Shown: positions 41,878-50,282 of the stretch, piece by piece
How positions within the stretch are numbered: position 1 is the stretch's first letter
Layout: each line of letters starts with the position of its first letter
Assembly (NCBI GenBank): GCA_934376955.1
Contig: CAKRPJ010000006.1
Location: 29,515-93,514, forward strand
Direction: 5' to 3'
DNA length: 64,000 nucleotides
Origin: CAKRPJ01 sp934376955
GTDB lineage: Bacteria > Bacillota > Clostridia > Lachnospirales > Lachnospiraceae
Made by a program: the position numbers and the translations under genes
The notes under the pieces: generated by a model
Told to the model about the DNA's origin: nothing
Seen by the model: the letters and a program-made list of their open reading frames with translations, nothing else
The model's database searches: none

Positions 41878-43218
41878 ATGTTTGAAAATAAAACAGAAGC
41901 CGAAGCCCGGGAGGAGATACTGTCCCTGGTGGCGGAGTATGCAGATAAATTTCATAATCAGAAAAAAGAATTTCATGAGGGAGACCGCATTCCTTACGCA
42001 TCCAGAGTCTATGACAGGCAGGAGATGGTAAATCTGGTGGACAGCTCCTTAGAATTCTGGCTGACATCCGGACGCTACACGGATCAGTTTGAGAAGAAGC
42101 TGGCAGAATATCTGAGGGTAAAATTCTGTTCGCTGGTAAATTCCGGTTCCTCTGCGAATCTGGTGGCATTTATGGCGTTGACCTCTCCGCTCCTTGGAGA
42201 ACGCCGTGTTAAGCGCGGAGATGAGGTCATTACAGTGGCAGCCGGCTTCCCGACAACGGTGACCCCGGCAATCCAGTTTGGAGCCGTTCCTGTTTTCGTG
42301 GATGTAACGATCCCACAGTATAATATTGATGTAAATATGCTGGAGGCGGCGCTGTCAGATAAAACGAAGGCAGTCATGATAGCCCATACTTTGGGAAACC
42401 CGTTCGATCTGAAGGCCGTAAAGGAATTTTGTACGAAGCATGGCCTGTGGCTGGTGGAGGACAACTGTGATGCACTGGGCAGCAGATATACGATCAACGG
42501 CGAGGAAAAATTTACGGGAACCGTCGGAGATATCGGTACCTCCAGCTTCTACCCGCCCCACCACATGACAATGGGCGAAGGCGGAGCTGTCTATACAAAC
42601 GATCCGCTCTTAAATAAGATCATCCGCTCCTTCCGTGACTGGGGACGCGATTGTGTATGTCCGTCAGGCTGTGATAACCTGTGCGGCCATCGCTTTGACA
42701 GACAATATGGCGAGCTGCCTCTGGGCTATGACCACAAGTATGTATATTCCCATTTTGGTTATAACTTAAAGGCCACCGATATGCAGGCGGCTATCGGATG
42801 TGCTCAGTTAGATAAATTTCCGTCCTTTGTGGAAAAAAGACGCCACAACTTTGACCGCCTGAAGGCAGCACTGGCGGACTGCTCCGACCGTCTGATCCTT
42901 CCGGAGGCGGCTGAAAGCTCCCGACCGAGCTGGTTCGGCTTCCTGATCACCTGCAAGCCGGGGGTAGACAGAAACCGCGTTGTCAGATATGTGGAGGAGC
43001 ATGGCGTACAGACCAGAATGCTCTTTGCCGGAAACCTGACAAAGCATCCCTGCTTTGACGAGATGAGAAAGAGCGGAGAGGGATATCGTGTTGTCGGTAC
43101 GCTTTCCAATACAGACCGCATCATGACAGATACCTTCTGGGTCGGCGTATATCCGGGAATGACGGACGAGAAGATCGACTACATGGCAAAAGTGATTAAA
43201 GAGGGATCATTACAGTGA
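41878..43218 (+). CDS. rfbH: CDP-4-keto-6-deoxyglucose 3-dehydrase (E1)
   Basis: 446 residues. The fold is that of PMP/PLP aminotransferases, but the usual Schiff-base lysine is replaced by histidine in SSFYPPHHMTMGEGGAV (about 222-238), the hallmark of RfbH/E1. A cysteine group (CVCPSGCDNLCGH, about 260-272) supplies the [2Fe-2S] ligands. It removes the C3 hydroxyl of CDP-4-keto-6-deoxyglucose. The partner reductase (E3, RfbI/AscD) is not in the window. The start is ATG 41878, 7 bases after GGAGGA; ATG 41863 lies inside the site. Confidence 0.94.
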   Translation: MFENKTEAEAREEILSLVAEYADKFHNQKKEFHEGDRIPYASRVYDRQEMVNLVDSSLEFWLTSGRYTDQFEKKLAEYLRVKFCSLVNSGSSANLVAFMALTSPLLGERRVKRGDEVITVAAGFPTTVTPAIQFGAVPVFVDVTIPQYNIDVNMLEAALSDKTKAVMIAHTLGNPFDLKAVKEFCTKHGLWLVEDNCDALGSRYTINGEEKFTGTVGDIGTSSFYPPHHMTMGEGGAVYTNDPLLNKIIRSFRDWGRDCVCPSGCDNLCGHRFDRQYGELPLGYDHKYVYSHFGYNLKATDMQAAIGCAQLDKFPSFVEKRRHNFDRLKAALADCSDRLILPEAAESSRPSWFGFLITCKPGVDRNRVVRYVEEHGVQTRMLFAGNLTKHPCFDEMRKSGEGYRVVGTLSNTDRIMTDTFWVGVYPGMTDEKIDYMAKVIKEGSLQ

Positions 43219-44072
43219 ATACAAACAAACAGGAAGAAGCCTTTGACCTGACGAAGGTTCATGAAACGAACCTGAAGCTGTTAAAGGAAATCGATCGAAT
43301 CTGTCGAAAATATAAGATCAAATATGCGCTGGACTCCGGGACTCTCCTCGGAGCCGTGCGCCATAAGGGCTTTATCCCATGGGATGATGATGTGGATGTG
43401 GTATTTACAAGGGCGAATTACGAGATGTTTGCCAAGGTAGCCAGGAGAGAGCTGCCGGAGGGCATGTCCCTTGTGGAGCCGGATGAATATCATGGCGGAA
43501 AGGCATTTTATGATTTTGTTCCCCGCATCACCTACAATAACAGCCGGAAATTTGAAGAATCCGGAAAAATGGAGTTTTATGATGATAAGATCAGCCGTCT
43601 GAATGTGGATCTGTTTATTCTGGATCCTCTGCCGGACGGAAAGCTGGAGAAAAAGCTTACAAAGCTTTTCCATTGCATTGTGTATGGACTGGCTCTCGGA
43701 CACCGCTGGCGGATCGATTATTCGGATTACAAAGGAAAAATGAAGCTTTTTGTCGGCGTCCTTTCCAATATCGGAAAGCTGATCCCGTTCCCTGTTACCT
43801 ACAGGCTCTGGAGGAAGCTCTGTAAAAAAGATGCCGCCCGCAGGACAGGGCTTTACTTTTATACAAACTATGCCCCCAACTACTACTATGTGGAAATGAA
43901 ACGGGAGTGGAGTGACTGCGTGAAGGAAACAGAATTTGAGGATACAACGCTCTTTATCCCGGAGGGCTGGGAGCATTATCTGACGCAGGTATACGGAGAT
44001 TATATGAAGCTGCCTCCGGAAGAAAAACGTATCCCGGAGCATTCAGATATGGAGATAAAGATCTATGGATAA
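43215..44072 (+). CDS. LicD-family phosphotransferase
   Basis: 285 residues. The defining block is LDSGTLLGAVRHKGFIPWDDD (split: SGTLLGAVRH and GFIPWDDDVDV, about 41-62), a nucleotidyltransferase-like active site. LicD proteins transfer phosphocholine or a similar group to wall or surface glycans. It starts with GTG in a 4-base overlap with rfbH and overlaps the next gene by 8 bases, so translation is coupled through the cluster. Substrate assignment is by family only. The choline-binding-type repeat protein at 23499 is consistent with phosphocholine on the surface. Confidence 0.88.
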   Translation: MNTNKQEEAFDLTKVHETNLKLLKEIDRICRKYKIKYALDSGTLLGAVRHKGFIPWDDDVDVVFTRANYEMFAKVARRELPEGMSLVEPDEYHGGKAFYDFVPRITYNNSRKFEESGKMEFYDDKISRLNVDLFILDPLPDGKLEKKLTKLFHCIVYGLALGHRWRIDYSDYKGKMKLFVGVLSNIGKLIPFPVTYRLWRKLCKKDAARRTGLYFYTNYAPNYYYVEMKREWSDCVKETEFEDTTLFIPEGWEHYLTQVYGDYMKLPPEEKRIPEHSDMEIKIYG

Positions 44073-45042
44073 GTTGGTTTCTGTGGTAGTATCGGTCTAC
44101 AATGAGGAGCTGGCTCTCCGTGAATTTTATCAGGACACGGGGAAGATCTTAAGGGAGCTTCCGCAGACATGGGACTACGAGCTTATATTTGTCAATGACG
44201 GAAGTACAGACGGCTCTCTGCCGATCCTGTCAGAGCTGGCCCAAAGGGATCCGAAGGTCAGGGTCATCAATTTTTCGAGGAATTTCGGCCATGAAGCAGC
44301 TATGATCGCAGGGATCGACCATGCCTTGGGAGACGGGGTCATCTGTATGGATGCGGATCTGCAGCATCCCCCGGAATGTATCCCGAAGATATTGGAAAAA
44401 TTTGATGCCGGATATGAAGTGATCAACATGGTGCGGACAAAAAACAGGACGGCAGGTCTGATCAAAAATATCACATCGGCAGCCTTCTATAAGCTCATCA
44501 ACCATCTGTCTGATGTAAAGTTTGAGCCGAATGCTTCGGACTTTTTTGCCGTAAACAGGGCAGCGGCCGATGTTCTCAGAACGAGCTATCGGGAAAAGGT
44601 ACGCTTTTTGCGCGGCTATGTCCAGAGTCTGGGATTTAATAAGACTACACTGGAATATGAAGCGAGACCGAGATTTGCCGGGGAGAGCAAGTACAGCATA
44701 AAGAGCCTGTTCCGCTTTTCCATCAATACGATCCTCTGCTTTTCCGACCTTCCGCTGAAGCTGGGAATTTATTCAGGCTGCGGCGTGGCAATGTTCGGGA
44801 TCCTCATGATGATCTATACGATCTATACATGGGCCAAGTATGGTGCGCCCAGCGGGTACGCCACGATCGTTGTCCTTATGTCCTTTATGTTTGCTATGCT
44901 GTTTGTCATTGTCGGTATCATAGGAGAATATATCGCGATCCTGTTTGCCGAATTAAAGGACAGACCGGTCTATATCATAAAGGATACTAAAAATATGCCG
45001 GAGTCCAGCCGGGAAACCCGGAAAAAAGTTACAACTTCATGA
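44065..45042 (+). CDS. Family 2 glycosyltransferase, polyprenyl-phosphate type
   Basis: 325 residues. The GT2 domain has VVVSVYNEELALREFY, FVNDGSTDGSLPIL and CMDADLQHPPECIPKIL (aspartates of the DxD region at about 95-97). Two C-terminal helices (about 232-252 and 267-290) match GtrB/DPM1-like enzymes that load a sugar onto undecaprenyl phosphate at the inner membrane face. Such lipid-linked sugars are what GT-C proteins use, and three candidate GT-C proteins lie upstream. It is the last gene of the glycan cluster. Confidence 0.9.
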   Translation: MDKLVSVVVSVYNEELALREFYQDTGKILRELPQTWDYELIFVNDGSTDGSLPILSELAQRDPKVRVINFSRNFGHEAAMIAGIDHALGDGVICMDADLQHPPECIPKILEKFDAGYEVINMVRTKNRTAGLIKNITSAAFYKLINHLSDVKFEPNASDFFAVNRAAADVLRTSYREKVRFLRGYVQSLGFNKTTLEYEARPRFAGESKYSIKSLFRFSINTILCFSDLPLKLGIYSGCGVAMFGILMMIYTIYTWAKYGAPSGYATIVVLMSFMFAMLFVIVGIIGEYIAILFAELKDRPVYIIKDTKNMPESSRETRKKVTTS

Positions 45043-45141
45043 AATATTTATGACTTTTTGAAAAAAGGGGTACAAAAATGCGGGAGAATCGTTTATAATA
45101 CGTTGGTGTGCAAAAAGCCACTGAAATCACAGGAGGAAATT

Positions 45142-45768
45142 ATGATGAATTTATTAAAGAAAATGGCTGTGCTGTCTTTGGTTGTACTGGCACTTGGCGG
45201 ATGTACGAAAAGCAGCACGGATGCTACCGTAGTAGAGATGGGGAACGAGGAAGTTGACCCGGATAAATTAAAGGATGGCGGAGAGGCCGATGTTACACTG
45301 GCAAGAGAAGACAATATCCTTGTTTTCGAAGATGAGACAGAAGATACTTCTCTTTATGACTGGGATCAGGTGAGAGATCAGGCGGAAGCCCTTTTCACCG
45401 ATAAGAGTGTATTCCCGCAGTCTGTTAAGATGGATTTCACTGCCGATGAGAGCAAAATGTCCGTAGAGCTGACATGGGTTCTTTTAAACGGTACTTCAAA
45501 GGAAGATGCAGAAGAATATGCAACTATGCTCGTAAGACAGTTCAATGATATTGTGGCAGTCCAGAGCACAGATCTTGAAAATGCTTCCGATGATTCCTTC
45601 GGAGGACTCTGGGATCAGTTTTCCTTATCGGTAAAGGTCGGAACAGAGGATGGGAAGTGGCTTGTAGATAAGAGCTACAAGGCAGGAGAGAAGATCGATC
45701 TTGCTCAGCTTGAAACAAACGACGCCGGCCCGGAGGATGAATCCGAGGACGTGCCGAAGAAGAATTAG
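45142..45768 (+). CDS. Predicted lipoprotein of unknown function
   Basis: About 208 residues. The lipobox is LALGGC after MMNLLKKMAVLSLVVLA, so the mature protein is lipidated and extracellular. The acidic region that follows (about 25-60) resembles a linker. The rest (about 70-190) is a single mixed domain with SVKMDFTADESKMSVELTWVL that I do not recognise, and an acidic tail. The true start is ATG 45142 (or 45145) behind AGGAGG, with TATAAT at 45094-45099 upstream. The open frame extends 28 codons further upstream but without a site. It stands alone, ended by the terminator at 45793. Confidence 0.75.
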   Translation: MMNLLKKMAVLSLVVLALGGCTKSSTDATVVEMGNEEVDPDKLKDGGEADVTLAREDNILVFEDETEDTSLYDWDQVRDQAEALFTDKSVFPQSVKMDFTADESKMSVELTWVLLNGTSKEDAEEYATMLVRQFNDIVAVQSTDLENASDDSFGGLWDQFSLSVKVGTEDGKWLVDKSYKAGEKIDLAQLETNDAGPEDESEDVPKKN

Positions 45769-45792
45769 AAAGTGCAAATAAAAAGTGCAAAT

Positions 45793-45830
45793 AAAAAGAG
45801 GAGTATCGCATCTGCGGTGCTCCTCTTTTT
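45793..45830. terminator. Bidirectional terminator between convergent genes
   Basis: AAAAAGAGGAG (45793-45803) pairs with CTCCTCTTTTT (45820-45830). T- and A-tracts at both ends serve the lipoprotein gene and the minus-strand C26 gene. Confidence 0.9.
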
Positions 45831-45841
45831 GGATAAAGCGT

Positions 45842-46543
45842 TTATCTGCACTGACCGATAAAATGCTGGAAGATCGGGAAGGAATCTACGCAGTGCTCCG
45901 GATTTGTTGAAGTTCCGGTCATACGCTCCGGATGCCACTGAACTGCCCAGATCGGGAGTGTTTCATGCTCGATGGCTTCCACGATGCGGTGACCGTTGGC
46001 ATCGGCCCATGCAGTTGCGATCATGCCCTTGCCCAGCTCACCCAGAGCCTGATGATGGTAGCTGTTGACTTCCATGGAGTTTCCGAACAGCCTGCCGAGA
46101 ATAGAATCTTCCTTTAATTCGACCGGATGGCAGACACCCTTGTTGTGGTCGCCGCCAAGCTCGGAGGGGATATCCTGGATCAGGGTACCGCCAAAATAAA
46201 TGTTTAATATCTGGACTCCGCGGCAGATACCGAAGATAGGCTTCTTTCTGTCAACAAAGGCTTTGATCAGTTTCATTTCCAGATCGTCCCGGAGAGGATC
46301 TACGATGCTGAATTCGCAGGTCTGCTTCTGACCGTAATATTCGGTTGCGACATCCTTGCCGCCGGAGAGAAGAAGGGCGTCTGCCAGATCGGCATATTCT
46401 TCCGCACAGTCATTATTTACGGCTAAGAGCGGGATTCCGCCGCCCCGTGTGATGGTATCCGCATAATTCTGGTTTAAAGCCCAGGTGGGGGTTCCGTTTG
46501 CAGCAGCACCGGTTCCGCCGGAAAGTAAAATTACTGGTTTCAT
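45842..46543 (-). CDS. Class I glutamine amidotransferase-like hydrolase (peptidase C26, PuuD type)
   Basis: 233 residues. PVILLSGGTGAAANGTPTW opens the protein. The nucleophile elbow is FGICRGVQILN (Cys about 104) and the catalytic His-Glu lies in AVQWHPERM (about 208-216). The family hydrolyses gamma-glutamyl amides such as gamma-glutamyl-GABA. The start is ATG 46543 after AAAAGGAGAACAAC; an upstream in-frame ATG at 46579 is rejected. It lies 32 bases downstream of the phospholipase-like gene on the same strand, so both are probably one operon. Confidence 0.9.
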   Translation of the reverse strand: MKPVILLSGGTGAAANGTPTWALNQNYADTITRGGGIPLLAVNNDCAEEYADLADALLLSGGKDVATEYYGQKQTCEFSIVDPLRDDLEMKLIKAFVDRKKPIFGICRGVQILNIYFGGTLIQDIPSELGGDHNKGVCHPVELKEDSILGRLFGNSMEVNSYHHQALGELGKGMIATAWADANGHRIVEAIEHETLPIWAVQWHPERMTGTSTNPEHCVDSFPIFQHFIGQCR

Positions 46544-46575
46544 GTTGTTCTCCTTTTCCTTAAGATATATTTTGT

Positions 46576-47562
46576 TCATCCGACATCCAGTCCGCTGTGG
46601 TAAGAGTAATTCCCCAATTCCCCGAGAAGCGGCTCCATAGCCTGATGGTCGGGCGGGATTGGCCCGGTCAGGAGGACGTTCAGATGATAATAAACGATAT
46701 TACATTTTTGAAGGGTCTGCCGATACAGATCTACAAAGGAGGCAGAGGAAGCGAGCTGCGGCTTCCATGGATTTGTCCAGACCTCATGATCCAGATTCAG
46801 GGTATTCCGGACACCCCTCGGGGCATCATCGGTAACGAGCTTCTGGGACGCGACAGGATGTCTCAGGAACATGGCTTCCACGAAGCGGATAGTATCCCGC
46901 TTGCGCCCTTCCGGATCGGAAAGGAGACGCCCTCCGAAACGGATCGCGTAGATGGAGCGGCTGACCATTCCCTCCGTCACCTGAAAGTTATTGCTCACCG
47001 TGATCGGATAGTAGGTGAGATTGATACAGCGGCTCAAAAGCTTTGATAGAAACTGGACCTCCTGTCCGTTAAGGCAGATCGTTGCGGCCTGATTAAATTC
47101 GGAGGGCTTCTTATTTTTAAATTTTCTCAGGAGCAGCAGATCAATGTCGTTTTCCAGCTTTGCATGAAGCCCATGGATCTGCGATGGGTTTCCCTCGGTA
47201 TTATACTGGATCCTGCCATAAACATAAGGATGGCAGATGGAGTCTGCTGCATAGTGGCAGAGAAAGCCGGCAAAATAGGAGATCGCCTGCTCGCGCTGCT
47301 GACGGGACTGAATAGAGAAGATCTCGTCCAGATAGTTCCTGAAGAATAGATTTACATGGTGTTCGTGCATGTAGGAGCCTACGTTTCGATAATCGCGGTG
47401 GCGCAGGATCGGGATATTGTAAAAGAAAATATCCGGCCCCTGCAGGCCGATCTGATAGAGCCCGCGGTATTTTGATATGACATGTTTTAAGTAATTGTTT
47501 GGCAGGTCGTTATAGGATTTAACGCCAAACAGGTAATGCGTGGTAAAGCCCGGCAAGATCAT
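46576..47562 (-). CDS. Zinc-dependent phospholipase C-like protein
   Basis: About 328 residues. GFTTHYLFGVKSYNDLP, GLYQIGLQGPDIFFYNIP and FFAGFLCHYAADSICHPYVYGR-like text (here YFAGFLCHYAADSICHP) give the His and Asp metal ligands seen in the Zn_dep_PLPC family (S1/P1 nuclease-phospholipase C fold). There is no signal peptide if translation starts at ATG 47562 or TTG 47556, so the protein may be cytoplasmic, unlike secreted clostridial toxins. An AAGGAG precedes the start by a short gap. The frame is open for 36 codons upstream without a good site. Enzyme activity is inferred. Confidence 0.8.
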   Translation of the reverse strand: MILPGFTTHYLFGVKSYNDLPNNYLKHVISKYRGLYQIGLQGPDIFFYNIPILRHRDYRNVGSYMHEHHVNLFFRNYLDEIFSIQSRQQREQAISYFAGFLCHYAADSICHPYVYGRIQYNTEGNPSQIHGLHAKLENDIDLLLLRKFKNKKPSEFNQAATICLNGQEVQFLSKLLSRCINLTYYPITVSNNFQVTEGMVSRSIYAIRFGGRLLSDPEGRKRDTIRFVEAMFLRHPVASQKLVTDDAPRGVRNTLNLDHEVWTNPWKPQLASSASFVDLYRQTLQKCNIVYYHLNVLLTGPIPPDHQAMEPLLGELGNYSYHSGLDVG

Positions 47563-47639
47563 CAGCTCCTTTATGGAAATTCCGTTTTCAGCATCAGTAT
47601 ACCATATCAGCCGGGAAAATGAAATAAAACGCAATGAAA

Positions 47640-47661
47640 AAAGCACCTGCGCTGGTGCTTT
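47640..47661 (-). terminator. Terminator-like hairpin in the leader of the phospholipase-like gene
   Basis: AAAGCACC (minus, from 47661) pairs with GGTGCTTT (to 47640) around AGCGCA, followed on the minus strand by TTTTCATT. It points toward the minus-strand gene and lies 80 bases before its start. The gap 47663-48057 otherwise holds a GCTGAT/ATCAGC hairpin at 47697-47714, A/T-rich sequence and repeat copy C; no gene is seen. Confidence 0.55.
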
Positions 47662-47852
47662 TCTCAACAAAATGATTATTTGAAAAAGGGAGGAGAGCTG
47701 ATGGTTACATCAGCCCGAGTATTATGAAAAAAATCTTATAAGCAGCATCACATCGGATGTTTATCTGTTTATGACTATATGATATCCTGTAAAGATGAAG
47801 AAATCATGATTATTATGTAAAAGAATTTTAAAAGAATTTTGAACAAATTATG

Positions 47853-47923
47853 AACGAAACTCAAGTCTCATGGAGGTTCGGTTATGAGCAAGTAGCGAAG
47901 CGGATTGCGAATGTCCGCTTTAC
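47853..47923 (+). repeat. Structured dispersed repeat, copy C (short form)
   Basis: The closing stem is reduced: AACGAA (47853) then CTC, against GAG and TTCGGTT (47877-47883), with only a ten-base loop inside. The conserved block ATGAGCAAGTAGC starts at 47884 and the terminal palindrome and CTTTAC end at 47923. The last 40 bases are identical to copies B and D. Confidence 0.8.
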
Positions 47924-48057
47924 TTTTATAAAGAGGAATTAAAGGTTCATTCAGGAAAACGTAAGGGAAAAGTACATGGAATGAAAAAAAGTTGTGCTAA
48001 GATGAAAAAGTAAAGAGAGGAAAGAAAGCGGATATAGAAAAGAAAAGGAGGAGTATT

Positions 48058-48837
48058 ATGAGAAAATATATGATTTTTGCCGCTGTCGGCTTTGTTGTGA
48101 TCGGAAGCATTCTTTTATCGGCATGTTCATCTAAGGTGGCAGCAGATGTGCCGGAGGTGATCCGGGTCCAGAGTATGGAGGATGCAGAGCGAAAAATTTC
48201 CCTGAACGCTTCGGAAACGGTAAAGGTTGTTCCGGACAAAGCTGAGATCACTTACGGGATCACTACAGAAAACGCGGATGCCGCCGCATGCCAGCAGGAA
48301 AATACAGCCCGTCTTGACCAGCTGTTAGAGTATCTGAAGGGAGCAGGGCTTGCGGAAAATTCCATAAAGACCTCCGGTTTTTCCATGGATCCCCGCTACG
48401 ATTGGAGCGGCAACAAGCAGACTCTGATCGGCTATGAGATGCGGACGATGGTTACGGTGACCGATATTTCCATGGATCAGGTAGGAAGCCTGCTGAGCCA
48501 GGGAGTTGAAAACGGTGCGAATGAGATCGAGACAGTCAGCTATTTCTCCAGCGAATACGATAAGGTATATGCGGAGGCCCTGACAAAGGCTGTCGATCAG
48601 GCGAGGGGAAAGGCAGAGGCCCTTGCCGCAGCAGCCGGACGGAAGCTTGGCGATGTCTTAAATATTCAGGAATATGGGAATGATGGATATGGAAGATATG
48701 TAAATGCGGATTACAGGCTTTCCGGCACACAGGCTAAGTATGAATCTGCCTCTCCGGCGGACATGAGTGTGATGCCGGGAGAGATGGAGGTCACGGCAAG
48801 CATCAGTGTTGATTTTGCTCTCCTGCCGGCGGAATAG
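48058..48837 (+). CDS. SIMPL-domain (DUF541) lipoprotein
   Basis: 259 residues. The signal MRKYMIFAAVGFVVIG ends in the lipobox LLSAC. The mature part matches the SIMPL family: NASETVKVVPDKAEITYGI, NSIKTSGFSMDPRYDW, GYEMRTMVTVT and ALTKAVDQARGKAEALAAAAG. These proteins sit outside the membrane; function is poorly defined, with links to oxidative stress in Gram-negatives. The start follows AAAGGAGGAGTATT. Transcribed alone or with the next gene. Confidence 0.88.
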   Translation: MRKYMIFAAVGFVVIGSILLSACSSKVAADVPEVIRVQSMEDAERKISLNASETVKVVPDKAEITYGITTENADAAACQQENTARLDQLLEYLKGAGLAENSIKTSGFSMDPRYDWSGNKQTLIGYEMRTMVTVTDISMDQVGSLLSQGVENGANEIETVSYFSSEYDKVYAEALTKAVDQARGKAEALAAAAGRKLGDVLNIQEYGNDGYGRYVNADYRLSGTQAKYESASPADMSVMPGEMEVTASISVDFALLPAE

Positions 48838-48841
48838 GGTA

Positions 48842-48870
48842 TAGACATTTGACGGGGCCTTCGTTATAAT
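48842..48870 (+). promoter_or_regulatory. Promoter of the cyclophilin gene
   Basis: TAGACA (48842-48847), 17 bases, TATAAT (48865-48870), starting within 5 bases of the SIMPL stop codon. Confidence 0.65.
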
Positions 48871-48918
48871 AAGAGACAAAAAAAGAGACAATATGTGCAG
48901 GAAAAGGAGATCTCAAAA

Positions 48919-49437
48919 ATGACAAACCCGGTAATTACAATCGAAATGATGAACGGAGACAAAATAAAGGCGGAGCTTTACCCGGAGGTGGCTCCCAACA
49001 CAGTCAATAACTTTTTAAGTCTGGTAAATAAGGGCTTCTACGACGGGCTGATCTTCCATCGTGTGATAAAGGGCTTTATGATCCAGGGCGGATGCCCGAA
49101 CGGAAACGGAATGGGCGGCCCGGGCTACAGCATCAAGGGAGAGTTTTCACACAACGGCTTTAAAAATGATCTGGCTCATACTCCCGGCGTTCTCTCCATG
49201 GCCCGTGCCATGAATCCGAACTCTGCCGGTTCCCAGTTCTTTATTATGCATGAAGATGCCCCGTATTTAAATGGTGAGTATGCTGCATTTGGACAGGTGA
49301 TCGACGGAATGGATATCGTTAATAAGATCGCCGAGGTCCGTACCGACTACAGTGATCGTCCGATGAAGGAACAGAAGATCAAAGCGATCACGGCGGAGAC
49401 CTTCGGTGTTGAGTACCCGGAGCCGGAGAAGTGCTAA
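48919..49437 (+). CDS. Cyclophilin-type peptidyl-prolyl isomerase
   Basis: 172 residues. TVNNFLSLVNKGFYDGLIFHRVI contains the catalytic arginine in FHRVI. MIQGGCPNGNGMGGPGYSIKGEF (pieces), SMARAMNPNSAGSQFFIM and AAFGQVIDGMDIV complete the active site. The protein has no signal peptide, so it works in the cytoplasm on proline cis-trans isomerisation. ATG 48919 lies 9 bases after AAGGAG; an earlier in-frame ATG at 48895 is less likely. Confidence 0.95.
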   Translation: MTNPVITIEMMNGDKIKAELYPEVAPNTVNNFLSLVNKGFYDGLIFHRVIKGFMIQGGCPNGNGMGGPGYSIKGEFSHNGFKNDLAHTPGVLSMARAMNPNSAGSQFFIMHEDAPYLNGEYAAFGQVIDGMDIVNKIAEVRTDYSDRPMKEQKIKAITAETFGVEYPEPEKC

Positions 49438-49465
49438 ATCGAAATAATAGCTGCGGAGAACCAAT

Positions 49466-50197
49466 ATGAAAGAAATAAGAACGGTATGTGTCAACGGAAG
49501 GCAGATCCCGGTTCTGATCTCTGATGAAAATGAGGCTCTTCTGGCTGCGAAAGCAGCCGGAGGAGCCATTGTTGGCTTATGGAGACCGGAAACAGAGGCC
49601 GGGAAATTTTCTCCGGCCCCCTATGTTGTCGAAGACAGGGCGGACATTACAGAAGAATTTTTGGAACGCGTTGCAAGAAGAAATCTGGGACTGCCATGGA
49701 GGATCTGTGAAACCGACAGACTCCGGATCCGGGAGCTTTCCGGAGATGATTTCGATCTGGTGCGGGAGGAGCAGGTGGCTTCCGGATTCAAAACAACAGA
49801 GGAGTTTTTATCCTATACCTGCCATCAGTACGAATTTTATGAATTTGGACTCTGGGCTCTTGTGGAGAAGGATTTTGGAGAGCTGGTGGGCGTGGCCGGG
49901 CTATTTGTGCCGGATGAGGTCACTGATGATGTGCCGGATGATAAACAATATCGATATTCGGATAATATAAAAATCCTCACGCGTAGGGCAGGAGGAGATC
50001 CGCAAACAGTCCTAGAGCTCGGTTATCACATCTTCCGGCCCTACAGAAGGAAGGGCTTTGCGGGAGAGGCTTGCGAGGCGATCTTACGATACGGAGAGGA
50101 AAGGCTGGAGGCCGGTAGTTTTATCGTCCGCATAAAGGAGGAAAATACGGCTTCCCTGAGATTGGCCTGCCGGCTCGGATTTGTTTCATTAAAATAA
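49466..50197 (+). CDS. GNAT-family acetyltransferase
   Basis: 243 residues. The C-terminal half (about 88-243) is a GNAT domain: TDRLRIRELSGDDFDLV, ELGYHIFRPYRRKGFAGEAC (the pyrophosphate-binding R-x-x-G-x-A loop, about 188-207) and NTASLRLACRLGFV. This layout matches RimJ/RimL-type enzymes that acetylate N-termini or small amines. The N-terminal 85 residues (IRTVCVNGRQIPVLISDENEA) match a segment also found in related clostridial proteins; its role is not known to me. The gene starts 28 bases after the cyclophilin gene. Confidence 0.85.
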   Translation: MKEIRTVCVNGRQIPVLISDENEALLAAKAAGGAIVGLWRPETEAGKFSPAPYVVEDRADITEEFLERVARRNLGLPWRICETDRLRIRELSGDDFDLVREEQVASGFKTTEEFLSYTCHQYEFYEFGLWALVEKDFGELVGVAGLFVPDEVTDDVPDDKQYRYSDNIKILTRRAGGDPQTVLELGYHIFRPYRRKGFAGEACEAILRYGEERLEAGSFIVRIKEENTASLRLACRLGFVSLK

Positions 50198-50206
50198 GAA
50201 ATAGTC

Positions 50207-50236
50207 TTGTCAAAAGCGTGGTTTATCCTATATACT
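50207..50236 (+). promoter_or_regulatory. Promoter of ispE-gntR operon
   Basis: TTGTCA (50207-50212), an 18-base spacer and TATACT (50231-50236); TATATA two bases earlier gives 16-base spacing. The ispE start is about 45 bases downstream. Confidence 0.6.
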
Positions 50237-50282
50237 GATTACTGTATACAAGAAACAAAAAATATACAAGAAGGTGAGAACC

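Noticed and set aside
43281..44042. Long minus-strand open frame (253 codons) opposite the LicD gene
   Set aside because: The plus strand carries the clear LicD motif and coupled overlaps; the minus frame has no ribosome binding site or recognisable domain.
46576..47562. Secreted clostridial alpha-toxin-like phospholipase
   Set aside because: The protein lacks a signal peptide and the C-terminal C2-like domain; it only shares the zinc-binding fold family.
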